DNA of 64,000 bases from Ruminococcus sp. AM22-13 (GCF_003471165.1 NZ_QRIL01000001.1:165598-229597); one strand, 5' to 3'; shown: positions 43,930-52,784, counted from the stretch's first letter. A program made the numbers and translations. Notes: generated by a model from the sequence alone, not told the origin.

Positions 43930-44406
43930 CTATGCAGTAATCTCAGCAAGTTTTCCACCTGTCACCTTCAGAAGATCTGCCAGCGGAACTTTCAGCGTCA
44001 GACCAATGCGTCCGCCACTGACATAGATTTCCCCAAAGTTTCCTGCTGAAGCATCAAATACTACCGGGTAAGGTTTCTTCATTCCCAGCGGGCTGCAGCC
44101 GCCTCGCACATACCCTGTGATCTTTGTGATATCCTTCACATGAATCATATCCACTGTTTTCTCACCGACAGCTTTCGCAGCCGCTTTACGGTCTACTTCT
44201 TTCTCAATCGGAACTACAAATACGAAATAACTGCCGCTCTTTCCTTCCATGACCAGAGTCTTGAAAGACTGATCATAAGGTGCGCCTATCTTATCCGCAC
44301 TGTGAATTCCATCAATAAATTCATCACATTCATAAGAAAATGCCTCATACTTTACTTTCTGTCTGTCCAGCATTCTCATTGCATTTGTCTTAGCCTCTTT
44401 TGACAT
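43930..44406 (-). CDS. ybaK: Cys-tRNA(Pro)/Cys-tRNA(Cys) deacylase, YbaK/EbsC type
   Basis: 158 residues of the YbaK/ProX editing fold. YDQSFKTLVMEGKSGSYFVFVVPIEKEVDRKAAAKAV contains the family segment with the conserved Lys, and YVRGGCSPLGMKKPYPVVFD the GxxSPxG substrate loop. The enzyme clears Cys wrongly attached to tRNA-Pro. The start is the first Met of the frame; its ribosome site is weak. It stands alone. Confidence 0.9.
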   Translation of the reverse strand: MSKEAKTNAMRMLDRQKVKYEAFSYECDEFIDGIHSADKIGAPYDQSFKTLVMEGKSGSYFVFVVPIEKEVDRKAAAKAVGEKTVDMIHVKDITKITGYVRGGCSPLGMKKPYPVVFDASAGNFGEIYVSGGRIGLTLKVPLADLLKVTGGKLAEITA

Positions 44407-44449
44407 CTTATCACGCCTGTCCTTTCTGTCCTATGTCGTATTTTTTAAT

Positions 44450-47400
44450 TTATTTACGAATCTGAAGCATATCTTCCAAAATACGGTAATAACCATCAAT
44501 CGTCACAACTGCTTCATTCTCAGAAGTCTTTGTTCCCACACACCGGATCGTCACCTTGCCATGCTGCGGAGAAAATCCTTTATATTCAATCTGTGCCGTC
44601 TTATCTGTGACCATCATCGTGTCTCTTGCATCCTTTACATAATCCAGATACTCTTCCGCTATGTTATTGACCCACGCCTGGTAACATTTTTCCGGATCCG
44701 CGTCCTTGTCCACACCCAGGAGTTTCTTCATATTCTCATCTGCAAGGATCGTGGTATCTCCTGTCACCTTGTCAATCTTCATCTGCCACAGCCCCACGCC
44801 CGAAACAGACAAGATATTATGATTCAATTTATTCTCCACAAGTTTATGAAGCATCGTTCTTGCGCCATTGTTATCCAGATTATGAAGCAACACCTGTTCA
44901 ACCAGAAATGCTGTCTTGCAAAGTAATGCCAGCCTGTCCACAACCATTTCCGGATTATCTATACTTATAAATCCCAACAGTTGCTCTTCATGCCAGATTC
45001 CACATAACAGACAACTCTGCGCATCCTGTTTAAGGAAACCTTTATACAAAGTTTCATCAATCTCCTTCAAAGACTCTCTGTCTTTGATATAGATTACTTT
45101 GTTTTTCCGGATATAATCAAGCCATGGCTGTATCTTCGCCTGAGTCGTAACCTCGAGATAGCGTTCCTTATCCATTACACCCTGATCATGATAAGTCGCA
45201 ACATCTTCCCACAACTCCAGGCTCTCGTCCCAAAGGAAAAGGGATGCTCTGTCAGCCTGATAATACTTTCCTGTAAAAGTCACCAGTTTTTCCAGAATTC
45301 CGTCGTCTTTCTCACCACTCTGCACAAGTTCATACATCTGTATGATTTTCTCCGCCACATAAAGATCCTGATTCAATTTCTGATTAAGCGGTCCATCTTT
45401 TCCGTCTACAGGCAGTGCTGTGATTAGCCTTGCCTCTCGTTGATGCCATAGAATATTCTTCTCACTGACATACATCTTTCTTCCATAAAGATCATAGAAC
45501 ATTTTGCTGGTAATATTTACAACATCTTCTGAATTATTCATCGCACATTCTTCACACTGTTCTGCACGTCCGGTAAAAACCTGAAAGCATTTGCATCCGA
45601 GATAATTATAAATCCCCGTAATCTTCTTTGCCTCTGCGTTCATGTAGAGAATTTCAAGATTCTCTTTATCCACCACATAAATGATAGATTTCAGGCTGTC
45701 CAGAATATTCTTATATTCGATACTCTCTGTAGAAGCAGACTCCGGTGTCCGGGCAGAAACCGGATGATCATGATAACGCTTGCGAAGTTCCGTAACAAAT
45801 TTATTATAAGAGCCTTCTGTAGCCAGACAGGTACTTTCAAATTCATCAGCCGACATCGGTTTTCCAAAGAAATATCCCTGTATCAGTTCCGGAGAAAGTG
45901 TATCCAGACAACGCAGTTCCTCTTCTTCCTCAACGCCCTCACAGCAGACACGAATCTGTGCTTCCTGTGTAAGTTCCAGCATATTACTGAGTAATCTGTA
46001 ATTATAAGAGCTCTTATGTATCTGTCTTACAAAACACCGGTCAATCTTAACCTCATCTACCTCCAGCCCTTTCAGATAACTCAGCGAAGAATATCCTGTT
46101 CCAAAGTCATCAATAGAAATCTGCATTCCTTTTTCTTTCCAATAGTAGAACATACTGTTGAAATAATTATAGTCCTGCAGCTGCATACTCTCCGTAACTT
46201 CCAGAGTAATCGCATTTCCCGGAAGCTTTGCCTCTTTTGCTGCATTAATCACATTCTGGACAATCGATTTATCTTTCAGCTGAATATAGGAAATATTTAT
46301 ACTGATATTAAAATCGCCATATTTCTTACGCCAGAGTGCGCACTGTGCAAACGCCTGCCTCATTACCCATTTCCCGACAGGAATAATCAGTTCTGTCTGT
46401 TCCAGCAGCGGAATAAACACAACCGGAGACATGAAGCCACGTTGCTTTGAATGATATCGAAGCAGCGCCTCTGCTCCTTTCAGGCGATATCCATTCGATG
46501 TCACCTGCAACTGATAATATAATTCAAAGCCTTCAAAATTATTACGGATACTCTCTCTTAACTCTTTCAGGAGTTCCATTCTGGACGCATTCTCCTTATA
46601 ATCATCTGAAGAAAAGAACGAAAGTCTGTTTTTTCCATTCTTCTTTGACTGCATCAGCGCATTCTCAGCATAGCTGACAAGTGCACTCATATCTTTCTCA
46701 TTTTCATTATATGGATAGCATACTGCTCCACCTGAAAATTCGCACATGGATTCTGTCCGTTTCTGAAGACGTTCAAAGAAATCCACTGTTTCTCTCTTAC
46801 TGCATCCTGCCAGATCCACGCCAAAATGATCGCCATCCATTCTGTAGACACTGCTTTTCTCATTCTTGATTTCTTCCAGAACCTCAGCAACCGTCTTTAA
46901 CACCTGATTACCATAATCACGTCCCATACGCTGATTGATCTCGCGGAAATCATCAATACCCAGAATGAGCATATGACCTCTTTTACCCTTGGCTATCCCC
47001 TTTTCGACATTCTCCAGCATTTTATTATAATTCATAAGTCCCGTCAGCATATCTACCTTCTCTGACAGAACCCTTCTGGACAGACATCCTATCATCAATG
47101 GCTGCTCTTTACCACCTTCATTGAGAACATTTCCCCGACAGTTAACCCAGAACTTTTTCCCATGTTTATCCACGTACCGGAAGTTTAAGTCCATCCGTTC
47201 ATCCGTACCTCTTGTCACATGGCGAATCGCCCGCTCAACTTTTGGCATATCATTCCTGTATACAATATCTTTGATAATCTCCAGTTTATATGCAAAAATA
47301 TCATCCGGAACTCCATCTTTATACTCCTGTCCGATCAGAACAGTGAGCTGTCTGGAAAAGTATACGATATCTCGCTCCATATCCCACAAAAGAAACGTAT

Positions 47401-47545
47401 CATTTGTAGATTCGTTCAAAAATAAAAGCATCTTATAGTAGTCCTGTGCACGATTATTCACTTTTTCTCCTGATACATTTGTCATTCTCACTTCTGCGGA
47501 GATTTTACAATCTGTAAAATCTACACTTTCCCCTTCTTTCTTCAC
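44450..47545 (-). CDS. PAS-GGDEF(degenerate)-EAL-PAS-GAF signalling protein
   Basis: 1031 residues, apparently cytosolic. A PAS domain occupies about 45-165 (WDMERDIVYFSRQL...), a GGDEF domain about 170-310, and EAL about 325-575. The GGDEF signature reads MDGDHF, so cyclase activity is probably lost. The EAL site looks intact: EALLR, NISYIQL, EVTES, IDDFGTGYSS, EVDEVKID and CEGVEEE. Then follow a PAS (about 605-700) with C-x2-C, a GAF (about 745-890) and a last PAS-like domain. Expected activity is c-di-GMP hydrolysis under sensory control. The start is uncertain: GTG 47545 has no ribosome site; ATG 47485 is an alternative. Confidence 0.85.
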   Translation of the reverse strand: MKKEGESVDFTDCKISAEVRMTNVSGEKVNNRAQDYYKMLLFLNESTNDTFLLWDMERDIVYFSRQLTVLIGQEYKDGVPDDIFAYKLEIIKDIVYRNDMPKVERAIRHVTRGTDERMDLNFRYVDKHGKKFWVNCRGNVLNEGGKEQPLMIGCLSRRVLSEKVDMLTGLMNYNKMLENVEKGIAKGKRGHMLILGIDDFREINQRMGRDYGNQVLKTVAEVLEEIKNEKSSVYRMDGDHFGVDLAGCSKRETVDFFERLQKRTESMCEFSGGAVCYPYNENEKDMSALVSYAENALMQSKKNGKNRLSFFSSDDYKENASRMELLKELRESIRNNFEGFELYYQLQVTSNGYRLKGAEALLRYHSKQRGFMSPVVFIPLLEQTELIIPVGKWVMRQAFAQCALWRKKYGDFNISINISYIQLKDKSIVQNVINAAKEAKLPGNAITLEVTESMQLQDYNYFNSMFYYWKEKGMQISIDDFGTGYSSLSYLKGLEVDEVKIDRCFVRQIHKSSYNYRLLSNMLELTQEAQIRVCCEGVEEEEELRCLDTLSPELIQGYFFGKPMSADEFESTCLATEGSYNKFVTELRKRYHDHPVSARTPESASTESIEYKNILDSLKSIIYVVDKENLEILYMNAEAKKITGIYNYLGCKCFQVFTGRAEQCEECAMNNSEDVVNITSKMFYDLYGRKMYVSEKNILWHQREARLITALPVDGKDGPLNQKLNQDLYVAEKIIQMYELVQSGEKDDGILEKLVTFTGKYYQADRASLFLWDESLELWEDVATYHDQGVMDKERYLEVTTQAKIQPWLDYIRKNKVIYIKDRESLKEIDETLYKGFLKQDAQSCLLCGIWHEEQLLGFISIDNPEMVVDRLALLCKTAFLVEQVLLHNLDNNGARTMLHKLVENKLNHNILSVSGVGLWQMKIDKVTGDTTILADENMKKLLGVDKDADPEKCYQAWVNNIAEEYLDYVKDARDTMMVTDKTAQIEYKGFSPQHGKVTIRCVGTKTSENEAVVTIDGYYRILEDMLQIRK

Positions 47546-47593
47546 ATTCGTACAATTTTACTATTATTTTTCTCTTTCATCTATTTCATAAAT

Positions 47594-47620
47594 GTTGCTG
47601 AGCATTCTATTCTCAGCAAC
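47594..47620 (-). repeat. 27-nt stem-loop repeat (family 2), copy 4
   Basis: Perfect arms GTTGCTGAG and CTCAGCAAC around AATAGAATG, on the minus strand downstream of the TMEM198-like gene. Confidence 0.6.
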
Positions 47621-47638
47621 TCCCGGATAACATCATCA

Positions 47639-47668
47639 TTACTGTTCATTCCGTTCCAGAGCAACGTA
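47639..47668 (-). repeat. 27-nt stem-loop repeat (family 2), copy 5
   Basis: Minus strand GTTGCTCTGGAACGGAATGA then ACAGTAAT begins right after the stop of the TMEM198-like gene. Confidence 0.55.
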
Positions 47669-48412
47669 TTATTTTTTCTCTCTGTTACGCATCTTCTCAG
47701 AATATTCTGTTCTGTTTTCGCCTTGCGGCCGATATCCCTGCATATCAGGATTTTGTGGCATTCTCTGATCTTGTGTATTGTATTCATCCTGAGCAGCATA
47801 CTCTTCATCTGAAACCGGTTTATTAATTGCAAACTGAATCAGCATTCCCAGAACTGCAAATCCCACACTCATTCCCAGTCCATACGGAATATCCTCCAGA
47901 TTTCCAAGTTTTGCCAGAGAAACACCTGACATTACACCTCCGATCAGACTGGTTGCAACAATCAGAACCTCCCGGCAATATTTCACCGCCATAGAACCAA
48001 GTGCTACACCAATAAGAATACATGCAAAAAATGACGCAGAACTGGTCGGATGAAGGAAATAAATACTAAGAGCCCAGCCTATTCCTGCCGCAAGTATAAA
48101 CACACCCGCCTTATAAATCAAAAATGCGATTACCGCAAACACAACACCTGTTGCCAAAGCTGCGATCAGCATCGTGGATTTCTCCTGCATTCCCATTGTA
48201 TGTACAACAATAAGCGCCAGTCCCGCACCTACAAAGAAACCTCCGATCATCATCCAAAAGCGGAGCAGGCGGTATCCAAACACGCAATTCAGGATTCCAA
48301 ATACAAGTATCACTGCAAAAATCGCCATCGTAAAACGATTCACAAAATCAGAATCCAGAAGATTTCCGGTTATATTCACAACCCCATTAAATACATCTGT
48401 CATATCACCCAT
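47669..48412 (-). CDS. TMEM198/DUF4203-like multipass membrane protein
   Basis: 247 residues with six or seven hydrophobic segments, e.g. FTMAIFAVILVFGILNCVFGY, MIGGFFVGAGLALIVVHTM, MLIAALATGVVFAVIAFLIY, GVFILAAGIGWALSIYFL, FFACILIGVALGSMAV, VLIVATSLIGGVMSGVSL and GLGMSVGFAVLGMLIQFAI. A hydrophilic, Gln/Asn-rich tail (about 195-247) ends in a basic run. AAAGGAGTG precedes the ATG. The glycine pattern GxxxGAG in helix 2 resembles the TM198 family. Function unknown. It lies downstream of the transglutaminase-like gene on the same strand. Confidence 0.75.
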   Translation of the reverse strand: MGDMTDVFNGVVNITGNLLDSDFVNRFTMAIFAVILVFGILNCVFGYRLLRFWMMIGGFFVGAGLALIVVHTMGMQEKSTMLIAALATGVVFAVIAFLIYKAGVFILAAGIGWALSIYFLHPTSSASFFACILIGVALGSMAVKYCREVLIVATSLIGGVMSGVSLAKLGNLEDIPYGLGMSVGFAVLGMLIQFAINKPVSDEEYAAQDEYNTQDQRMPQNPDMQGYRPQGENRTEYSEKMRNREKK

Positions 48413-48456
48413 ACTTTAATCACTCCTTTTTCTCTCACTCGCATATTCTTAGTCAG

Positions 48457-48529
48457 TCAAACAAGTCCCCACCCACTGCTTATTGCTCTTCGCAACCTCC
48501 GCAGGGGACTTACTTGATTTGGTTAAAAC
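48457..48529 (-). repeat. dispersed hairpin repeat (family 1, copy B)
   Basis: Minus strand: TCAAGTAAGTCCCC pairs with GGGGACTTGTTTGA around a loop with TTGCGAAGAGCAATAAGC. It overlaps the stop codon of the transglutaminase-like gene and ends about 45 bases before the next start. It could act as a stem-loop terminator or mRNA stabiliser. Confidence 0.75.
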
Positions 48530-49701
48530 ATAAAATACAGCGTCTTCATATTGTCAATTATACCGTAATGATAGGAAATCTGTGATAACCCGTGTACTTC
48601 CATATAATATCTCGCAATATCCTGAATCCGATTACTATCAATCAGATCCATATACGCTTCATCAAAGGCTTCCTGGCCGCTAAACTTAAACCGCACCACA
48701 GCCGCATCACTGTCAATACGCAGCTTACACAACTCATATACGCTGTCCCAGTCATAACTGTCAAAGCAAGCTCCGTTTCTCACATAGAAATTCATATCCG
48801 TAGCCGTACACGCCGGAACTGCAAACTCATCAGATGCCGTATAATTCATCTCGTACTCCTGAGGAAACGGGCAAAGATAATCATAAATCGTCGTCCTATG
48901 CTCTGCCAGTACTGTGGCATCACCTTCCAGGAAGTCCGGCTGGTCACCATTTGTAGCATCTACATAATAATACTGTCCATTCAGCTGAACAATATTCCAT
49001 GCATGTCCCTGATCACTGTTTGCAGCATCTCCCTCCACATAAATACATGGAACATTCAGCCGTTCCAGCAGATACTGAACCGCACCCGCATAACCTGCAC
49101 ACACTGCCTGCTTTTTCCAGAAAGTTCCCGCAATGCTCTGATCATCATCAGAAACCACATAATCGGTATTGTCTATGATATACGTGTAAACCGTCATTAC
49201 CTTGGTATAGTCATCTGCACCTTCTGGAATCTGCGCCAGAACTTCCTGATATGCATTCTCCATAGCCTGCGAAATCTCCTGCCGCTCATCCTCTGTATAA
49301 GTATATCCCGGAGAAAACTGGCAGTAATCCCTGCCTGTATAAGTTGTTTTATATACCTTCTCACGATTATGTACCCAGAACACCTCCGGATGATCCTTAA
49401 GCACTGCATGATACACTCTGTCTATCTCGTCATCTCCGGAAAGAGACAGGTAAAACTTCTCTTCAAAACTCCTGATACCCTCCAGAATCTCGCGATAGCC
49501 TCTCTGCTCATCCTCGTTAAGAAGTCCAAAATAATATTCCTGATGTCCTTCATCTGACTGTGTCACCTGCTGCTTTCTAAGTGTTCTTACCTCCACTGGC
49601 TCTCTCAGAGTTCTCTCTCCGGTCACACCAATACCTGCTAATAACACAATCACAAACACAATAAGAATCAGTCGCAATGCAGAAAATCTTTTTTTGTTCA
49701 T
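48523..49701 (-). CDS. membrane-anchored transglutaminase-like cysteine protease-fold protein
   Basis: 392 residues. One N-terminal membrane helix (LRLILIVFVIVLLAGIGV, about 8-26) places the rest outside the cell. The core transglutaminase-like fold at about 155-265 has the triad: Cys in KQAVCAGYAGAVQYLL, His in QGHAWNIVQL and Asp in YYYVDATNGDQ. Such proteins process or crosslink surface polypeptides. AGAAGGA precedes the ATG. The stop codon lies inside a family-1 hairpin repeat. Substrate unknown. Confidence 0.87.
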   Translation of the reverse strand: MNKKRFSALRLILIVFVIVLLAGIGVTGERTLREPVEVRTLRKQQVTQSDEGHQEYYFGLLNEDEQRGYREILEGIRSFEEKFYLSLSGDDEIDRVYHAVLKDHPEVFWVHNREKVYKTTYTGRDYCQFSPGYTYTEDERQEISQAMENAYQEVLAQIPEGADDYTKVMTVYTYIIDNTDYVVSDDDQSIAGTFWKKQAVCAGYAGAVQYLLERLNVPCIYVEGDAANSDQGHAWNIVQLNGQYYYVDATNGDQPDFLEGDATVLAEHRTTIYDYLCPFPQEYEMNYTASDEFAVPACTATDMNFYVRNGACFDSYDWDSVYELCKLRIDSDAAVVRFKFSGQEAFDEAYMDLIDSNRIQDIARYYMEVHGLSQISYHYGIIDNMKTLYFMF

Positions 49702-49836
49702 TCAATAATCCTTCTCTTGTCATTCCTCTGATATTCTTTTCCCTTATCGGATATCAGATTATTGTTTTATTCTGTTTTTTGTTCGGTTTGGTTCTGTTTC
49801 GTTAGATTTAAAATTATTTTTCCAGTCTGTTTTTCT

Positions 49837-49866
49837 ATTATAGACCAGAACACTATTGATTGTAAA
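49837..49866 (-). promoter_or_regulatory. promoter of the transglutaminase-like gene
   Basis: TTTACA (49861-49866) and TATAAT (49837-49842) on the minus strand, spacer 18, about 135 bases before the start. Confidence 0.6.
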
Positions 49867-49933
49867 CCTGTAAAATCTCTTTTTTTAATCTCTTTTTTGT
49901 TACTCATTTTTTTATTTCACTGACCATTTTTTC

Positions 49934-50116
49934 AAATAAATATTGCATCTTTTTTCCTGAGGGCTACACTTAAGAATAAGTGATCTGCTGTTGACTGTGA
50001 TATCCAAATGACAACCACCTAAATGACATTGACAAGTGAACAATAACAATTGTCCTTCTTGCAAGATAAACATTGCATCTTTTCAGCTAAAGAGATACAC
50101 TAAACAATAAGTATAA
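49934..50116 (+). promoter_or_regulatory. duplicated promoter region upstream of pduL
   Basis: Two direct repeats of about 50 bases (near 49934-49984 and 50064-50116) each contain TTGCAT and TACACT: 49943-49948 with 49965-49970 (spacer 16), and 50073-50078 with 50096-50101 (spacer 17). Each is followed by a similar AATAAGT segment. The rest of 49702-50193 shows no ORF with a ribosome site. Confidence 0.55.
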
Positions 50117-50193
50117 CTGTTCTGCATTCCATCAGATAACAGGAAGTCAGACAGACATATACAGTAGCATATTGAGGGAGGGTATTGTAATAA

Positions 50194-50832
50194 ATGAGCA
50201 TCAAAATACCTATAGAAACTTCTGCCAGACATCTGCATATCTCGCAGGAAGATTTTGAAAAATTATTCGGAGAAGGAAGCAAACCACATTTTATCAAAGA
50301 ATTAAGCCAGCCCGGACAATATCTTTGCCAGGAACGAGTGACTGTCAAAGGACCGAAAGGTACTTTCGAAAACATGGCACTTCTCGGTCCTTTCCGCAGC
50401 GACACGCAGGTAGAAATGTCCCTTACAGACACCAGAAAACTGGGGATTCCAAGCGTGATACGCCAGTCCGGTGATATCGAAGGAACTCCCGGCTGTATTT
50501 TATCCGGTCCATGCGGGGATATCGAAATTCCCAGAGGTGTCATCGTAGCCAAACGCCACATCCACATGACTCCGGATGAAGCACTTGCCCTGCATATCAA
50601 AGACAACGACGAAGTCTTCGTCCTGACTAAAAGCTATGGACGCGCACTTATTTACGCAGATGTAGTAGTCAGAGTCCACAGAAATTATCACCTGGCAATG
50701 CACGTTGACACCGATGAAGCCAACGCATTCAACAGTGATACAGAACCTTACGGCGTGATCGTCAGGTTCTTTGACAGCAACTTCAACACAGATAAGTGGA
50801 TAGAAGACGAACTGTCAGGAATACGCAGGTAA
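50194..50832 (+). CDS. pduL: phosphate propanoyltransferase
   Basis: 212 residues. PduL moves acyl groups between CoA and phosphate using two zinc ions. The histidine motifs SARHLHISQEDFEKLFG near the N-terminus and AKRHIHMTPDEALAL near residue 120 supply metal ligands, and LGPFRSDTQVEMSLTDTRKLGI is conserved. No long N-terminal encapsulation peptide is present and no microcompartment genes are nearby, so it probably acts as a free cytosolic phosphotransacetylase, pairing with acetate kinase elsewhere. GGAGGG is about 13 bases from the ATG. It is transcribed alone from tandem promoters. Confidence 0.92.
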   Translation: MSIKIPIETSARHLHISQEDFEKLFGEGSKPHFIKELSQPGQYLCQERVTVKGPKGTFENMALLGPFRSDTQVEMSLTDTRKLGIPSVIRQSGDIEGTPGCILSGPCGDIEIPRGVIVAKRHIHMTPDEALALHIKDNDEVFVLTKSYGRALIYADVVVRVHRNYHLAMHVDTDEANAFNSDTEPYGVIVRFFDSNFNTDKWIEDELSGIRR

Positions 50833-50875
50833 AATCCAATTCATCCTGCTTTTCGCCAATCTTTTCATACCACTC

Positions 50876-51038
50876 TAGTACAGCGAAAATTAAGTTTCTG
50901 CTATAGTGACGCAGGATGATTTCTTCAGCTGCAAGGCGGAGGAATGAGGCGTAGCGGTGGCTACGGCGATTGACGACAACGCCGCAGATGAAAAATCAGA
51001 CAAGTCAATATAGCGGTTACTTAATATTCGCTGTACTA
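50876..51038. mobile_element. 163-bp MITE-like element
   Basis: Ends TAGTACAGCGAAAATTAAG and CTTAATATTCGCTGTACTA are inverted copies with one mismatch; the interior continues partly complementary (CTGCTATA against TATAGCGG). TAGTAC at the left end recurs at the right junction, a possible target duplication. No ORF. It lies just upstream of the flavodoxin-fusion promoter. Confidence 0.7.
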
Positions 51039-51051
51039 GTACAGCGTTTTG

Positions 51052-51080
51052 TTGACAATCCATATATGAAAGGGTACACT
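51052..51080 (+). promoter_or_regulatory. promoter and operator-like dyad of the flavodoxin-fusion gene
   Basis: TTGACA (51052-51057) and TACACT (51075-51080) with 17-base spacing. The -10 box sits inside TGAAAGGGTACACTTTCA, an 18-base dyad with one mismatched pair, as expected for a repressor or activator site. The same segment is copied at 57332-57390. Confidence 0.65.
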
Positions 51081-51116
51081 TTCATTATCAGAAATAAATG
51101 AATGGAGGGCATAGAG

Positions 51117-52784
51117 ATGAAGATACTTCTGATCAACGGAAGCCCAAAAGGCAAAAGGAGTAATTCATTAAAGCTTGCATACAGCTTTATTAAGGGTTTG
51201 GAAAACGGATGTACGAGTAATAAAGAAGAGTTATCTGTTGATGAACTGCATATAGCTTCAATGAATATAGGTGCGTGTAAGGGATGCTTTGCATGCTGGC
51301 AGAAAACACCCGGGAGATGCTGTATAAATGATGATATGCAAACAGTCATTAAAAAACTGATTCGTGCTGATCTAATTTTATGGTCTTTTCCACTGTACTA
51401 TTTTAATGTTCCCGGTATGTTAAAGAATTTGATTGATCGTCAGCTTCCTATGAGTCTTCCTTTTATGAGTTCAAGGCAGGACGGATACGGAAGCGGCAGT
51501 CATGATGCCAGATATGATATGGAAGGCAAGAGACACGTATTAATCTCTACCTGTGGCTTTTATTCTGCAGACGAAAATTATGACAGTGTATTGCGGATGT
51601 TTGACCATTTCCTTGGCAGGGGAAATTATACGACCATTTTTTGCGGTCAGGGAGAATTGTTTCGTGTAAAGGAATTGTCAGTGAGAACAAATGAATATCT
51701 TGCTGCAGTAAAATGTGCGGGCTCTGAATATTCAATGACAGGAGCAATATCAAAAGAAACAGATGCTTTACTCCATACACTTTTATATCCCAGAGATGTA
51801 TTTGAAAAAATGGCAGATGCCAGCTGGGGTATTAACAAAACGACCGGAGAGAAAGAACCTGAGGATCTTGTATTTACCCGGCAAATGGCCGCTCTTTACA
51901 ATAAAGACGCCTATGACGGAAAAGAACGCGTACTTGAGATACATTTTACCGATTTGGATCATACGTATCAGATTCGACTTAACAAGACCGGAAGCCAGAT
52001 TTTTACAGATGGAAGCCTTTCTCCAACTACTCGCATCGATACACCTTTTTCTGTATGGTCAGCTATTTCTCGTGGAGAAATTGGTGGCGCAGAGGCATTG
52101 GGGAAACAGATGTATACGGTATCCGGTGATTTCTCCTTGATGATCAATTGGGATAAATTCTTTGGAAGCACATCTACAGTCAAAAATCCTGAGAAAAAAT
52201 CTCCAAACATGATTGAGAAGAAAAATCCTTCTATGATGACAATGCTTATACCATGGATTGCCTTTTGGATTGCTGTTTCTATTGCTCCTAAAGTGGGGGC
52301 TTTGATAACTCTTATCGTAGTGGCAGGCATACCGTTTATTATGAGAAATCATGAATTTGTGATCTGGGATCAACTCTCTATGATAGCCGTTGCTGTACTT
52401 TCCGCAGCAGCAAATGTAACCGGGAATGGCGATATTCCTACAAATATAGGATATCTTGTGTTTGGATTGTTCTGGCTACTTTCATGCCTGACAAAAGAAC
52501 CTTTATGCGCTGCTTATGTAAAATACAATTATGGTGGTGAAAGTGCACATCAAAACCCTCTCTTCATGAAGACAAATTATATTCTTGCAGCGGCATGGGG
52601 ATTGTTATATGTACTGACAGCAGTCTGGACCTTTCTGCTCAGAAGAGCCGGGTTTGGAAATCTGCTTATCATTGTAAACAATTTAGTTCCAATCTTGATG
52701 GGATTTTTTACAATGTGGTTCGAAAAATGGTATCCCGCAAAGATGGCAAGAGGCAAGAGAAAAGAAGAAAGCTCTGTACCGTAA
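51117..52784 (+). CDS. flavodoxin-like NAD(P)H:FMN reductase fused to an SCP2-like and a membrane domain
   Basis: 555 residues. Residues 1-190 are the flavodoxin-like fold: ILLINGSPKGKRSNS phosphate loop, GACKGCFACWQKTPGRCCINDDM with four Cys, and LILWSFPLYYFNVPGMLKNLIDR. Residues about 265-350 (VLEIHFTDLDHTYQIRLN ... MYTVSGDFSLMINWDKFF) resemble an SCP2/sterol-carrier fold. Residues 365-545 hold five or six membrane helices. The ATG at 51117 has GGAGGG; the one at 51102 does not. The C-x2-C-x2-C pattern recalls iron-sulfur flavoproteins. A membrane-bound reductase of a lipophilic substrate is a reasonable guess, no more. A deletion remnant of another copy lies at 57332. Confidence 0.78.
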   Translation: MKILLINGSPKGKRSNSLKLAYSFIKGLENGCTSNKEELSVDELHIASMNIGACKGCFACWQKTPGRCCINDDMQTVIKKLIRADLILWSFPLYYFNVPGMLKNLIDRQLPMSLPFMSSRQDGYGSGSHDARYDMEGKRHVLISTCGFYSADENYDSVLRMFDHFLGRGNYTTIFCGQGELFRVKELSVRTNEYLAAVKCAGSEYSMTGAISKETDALLHTLLYPRDVFEKMADASWGINKTTGEKEPEDLVFTRQMAALYNKDAYDGKERVLEIHFTDLDHTYQIRLNKTGSQIFTDGSLSPTTRIDTPFSVWSAISRGEIGGAEALGKQMYTVSGDFSLMINWDKFFGSTSTVKNPEKKSPNMIEKKNPSMMTMLIPWIAFWIAVSIAPKVGALITLIVVAGIPFIMRNHEFVIWDQLSMIAVAVLSAAANVTGNGDIPTNIGYLVFGLFWLLSCLTKEPLCAAYVKYNYGGESAHQNPLFMKTNYILAAAWGLLYVLTAVWTFLLRRAGFGNLLIIVNNLVPILMGFFTMWFEKWYPAKMARGKRKEESSVP

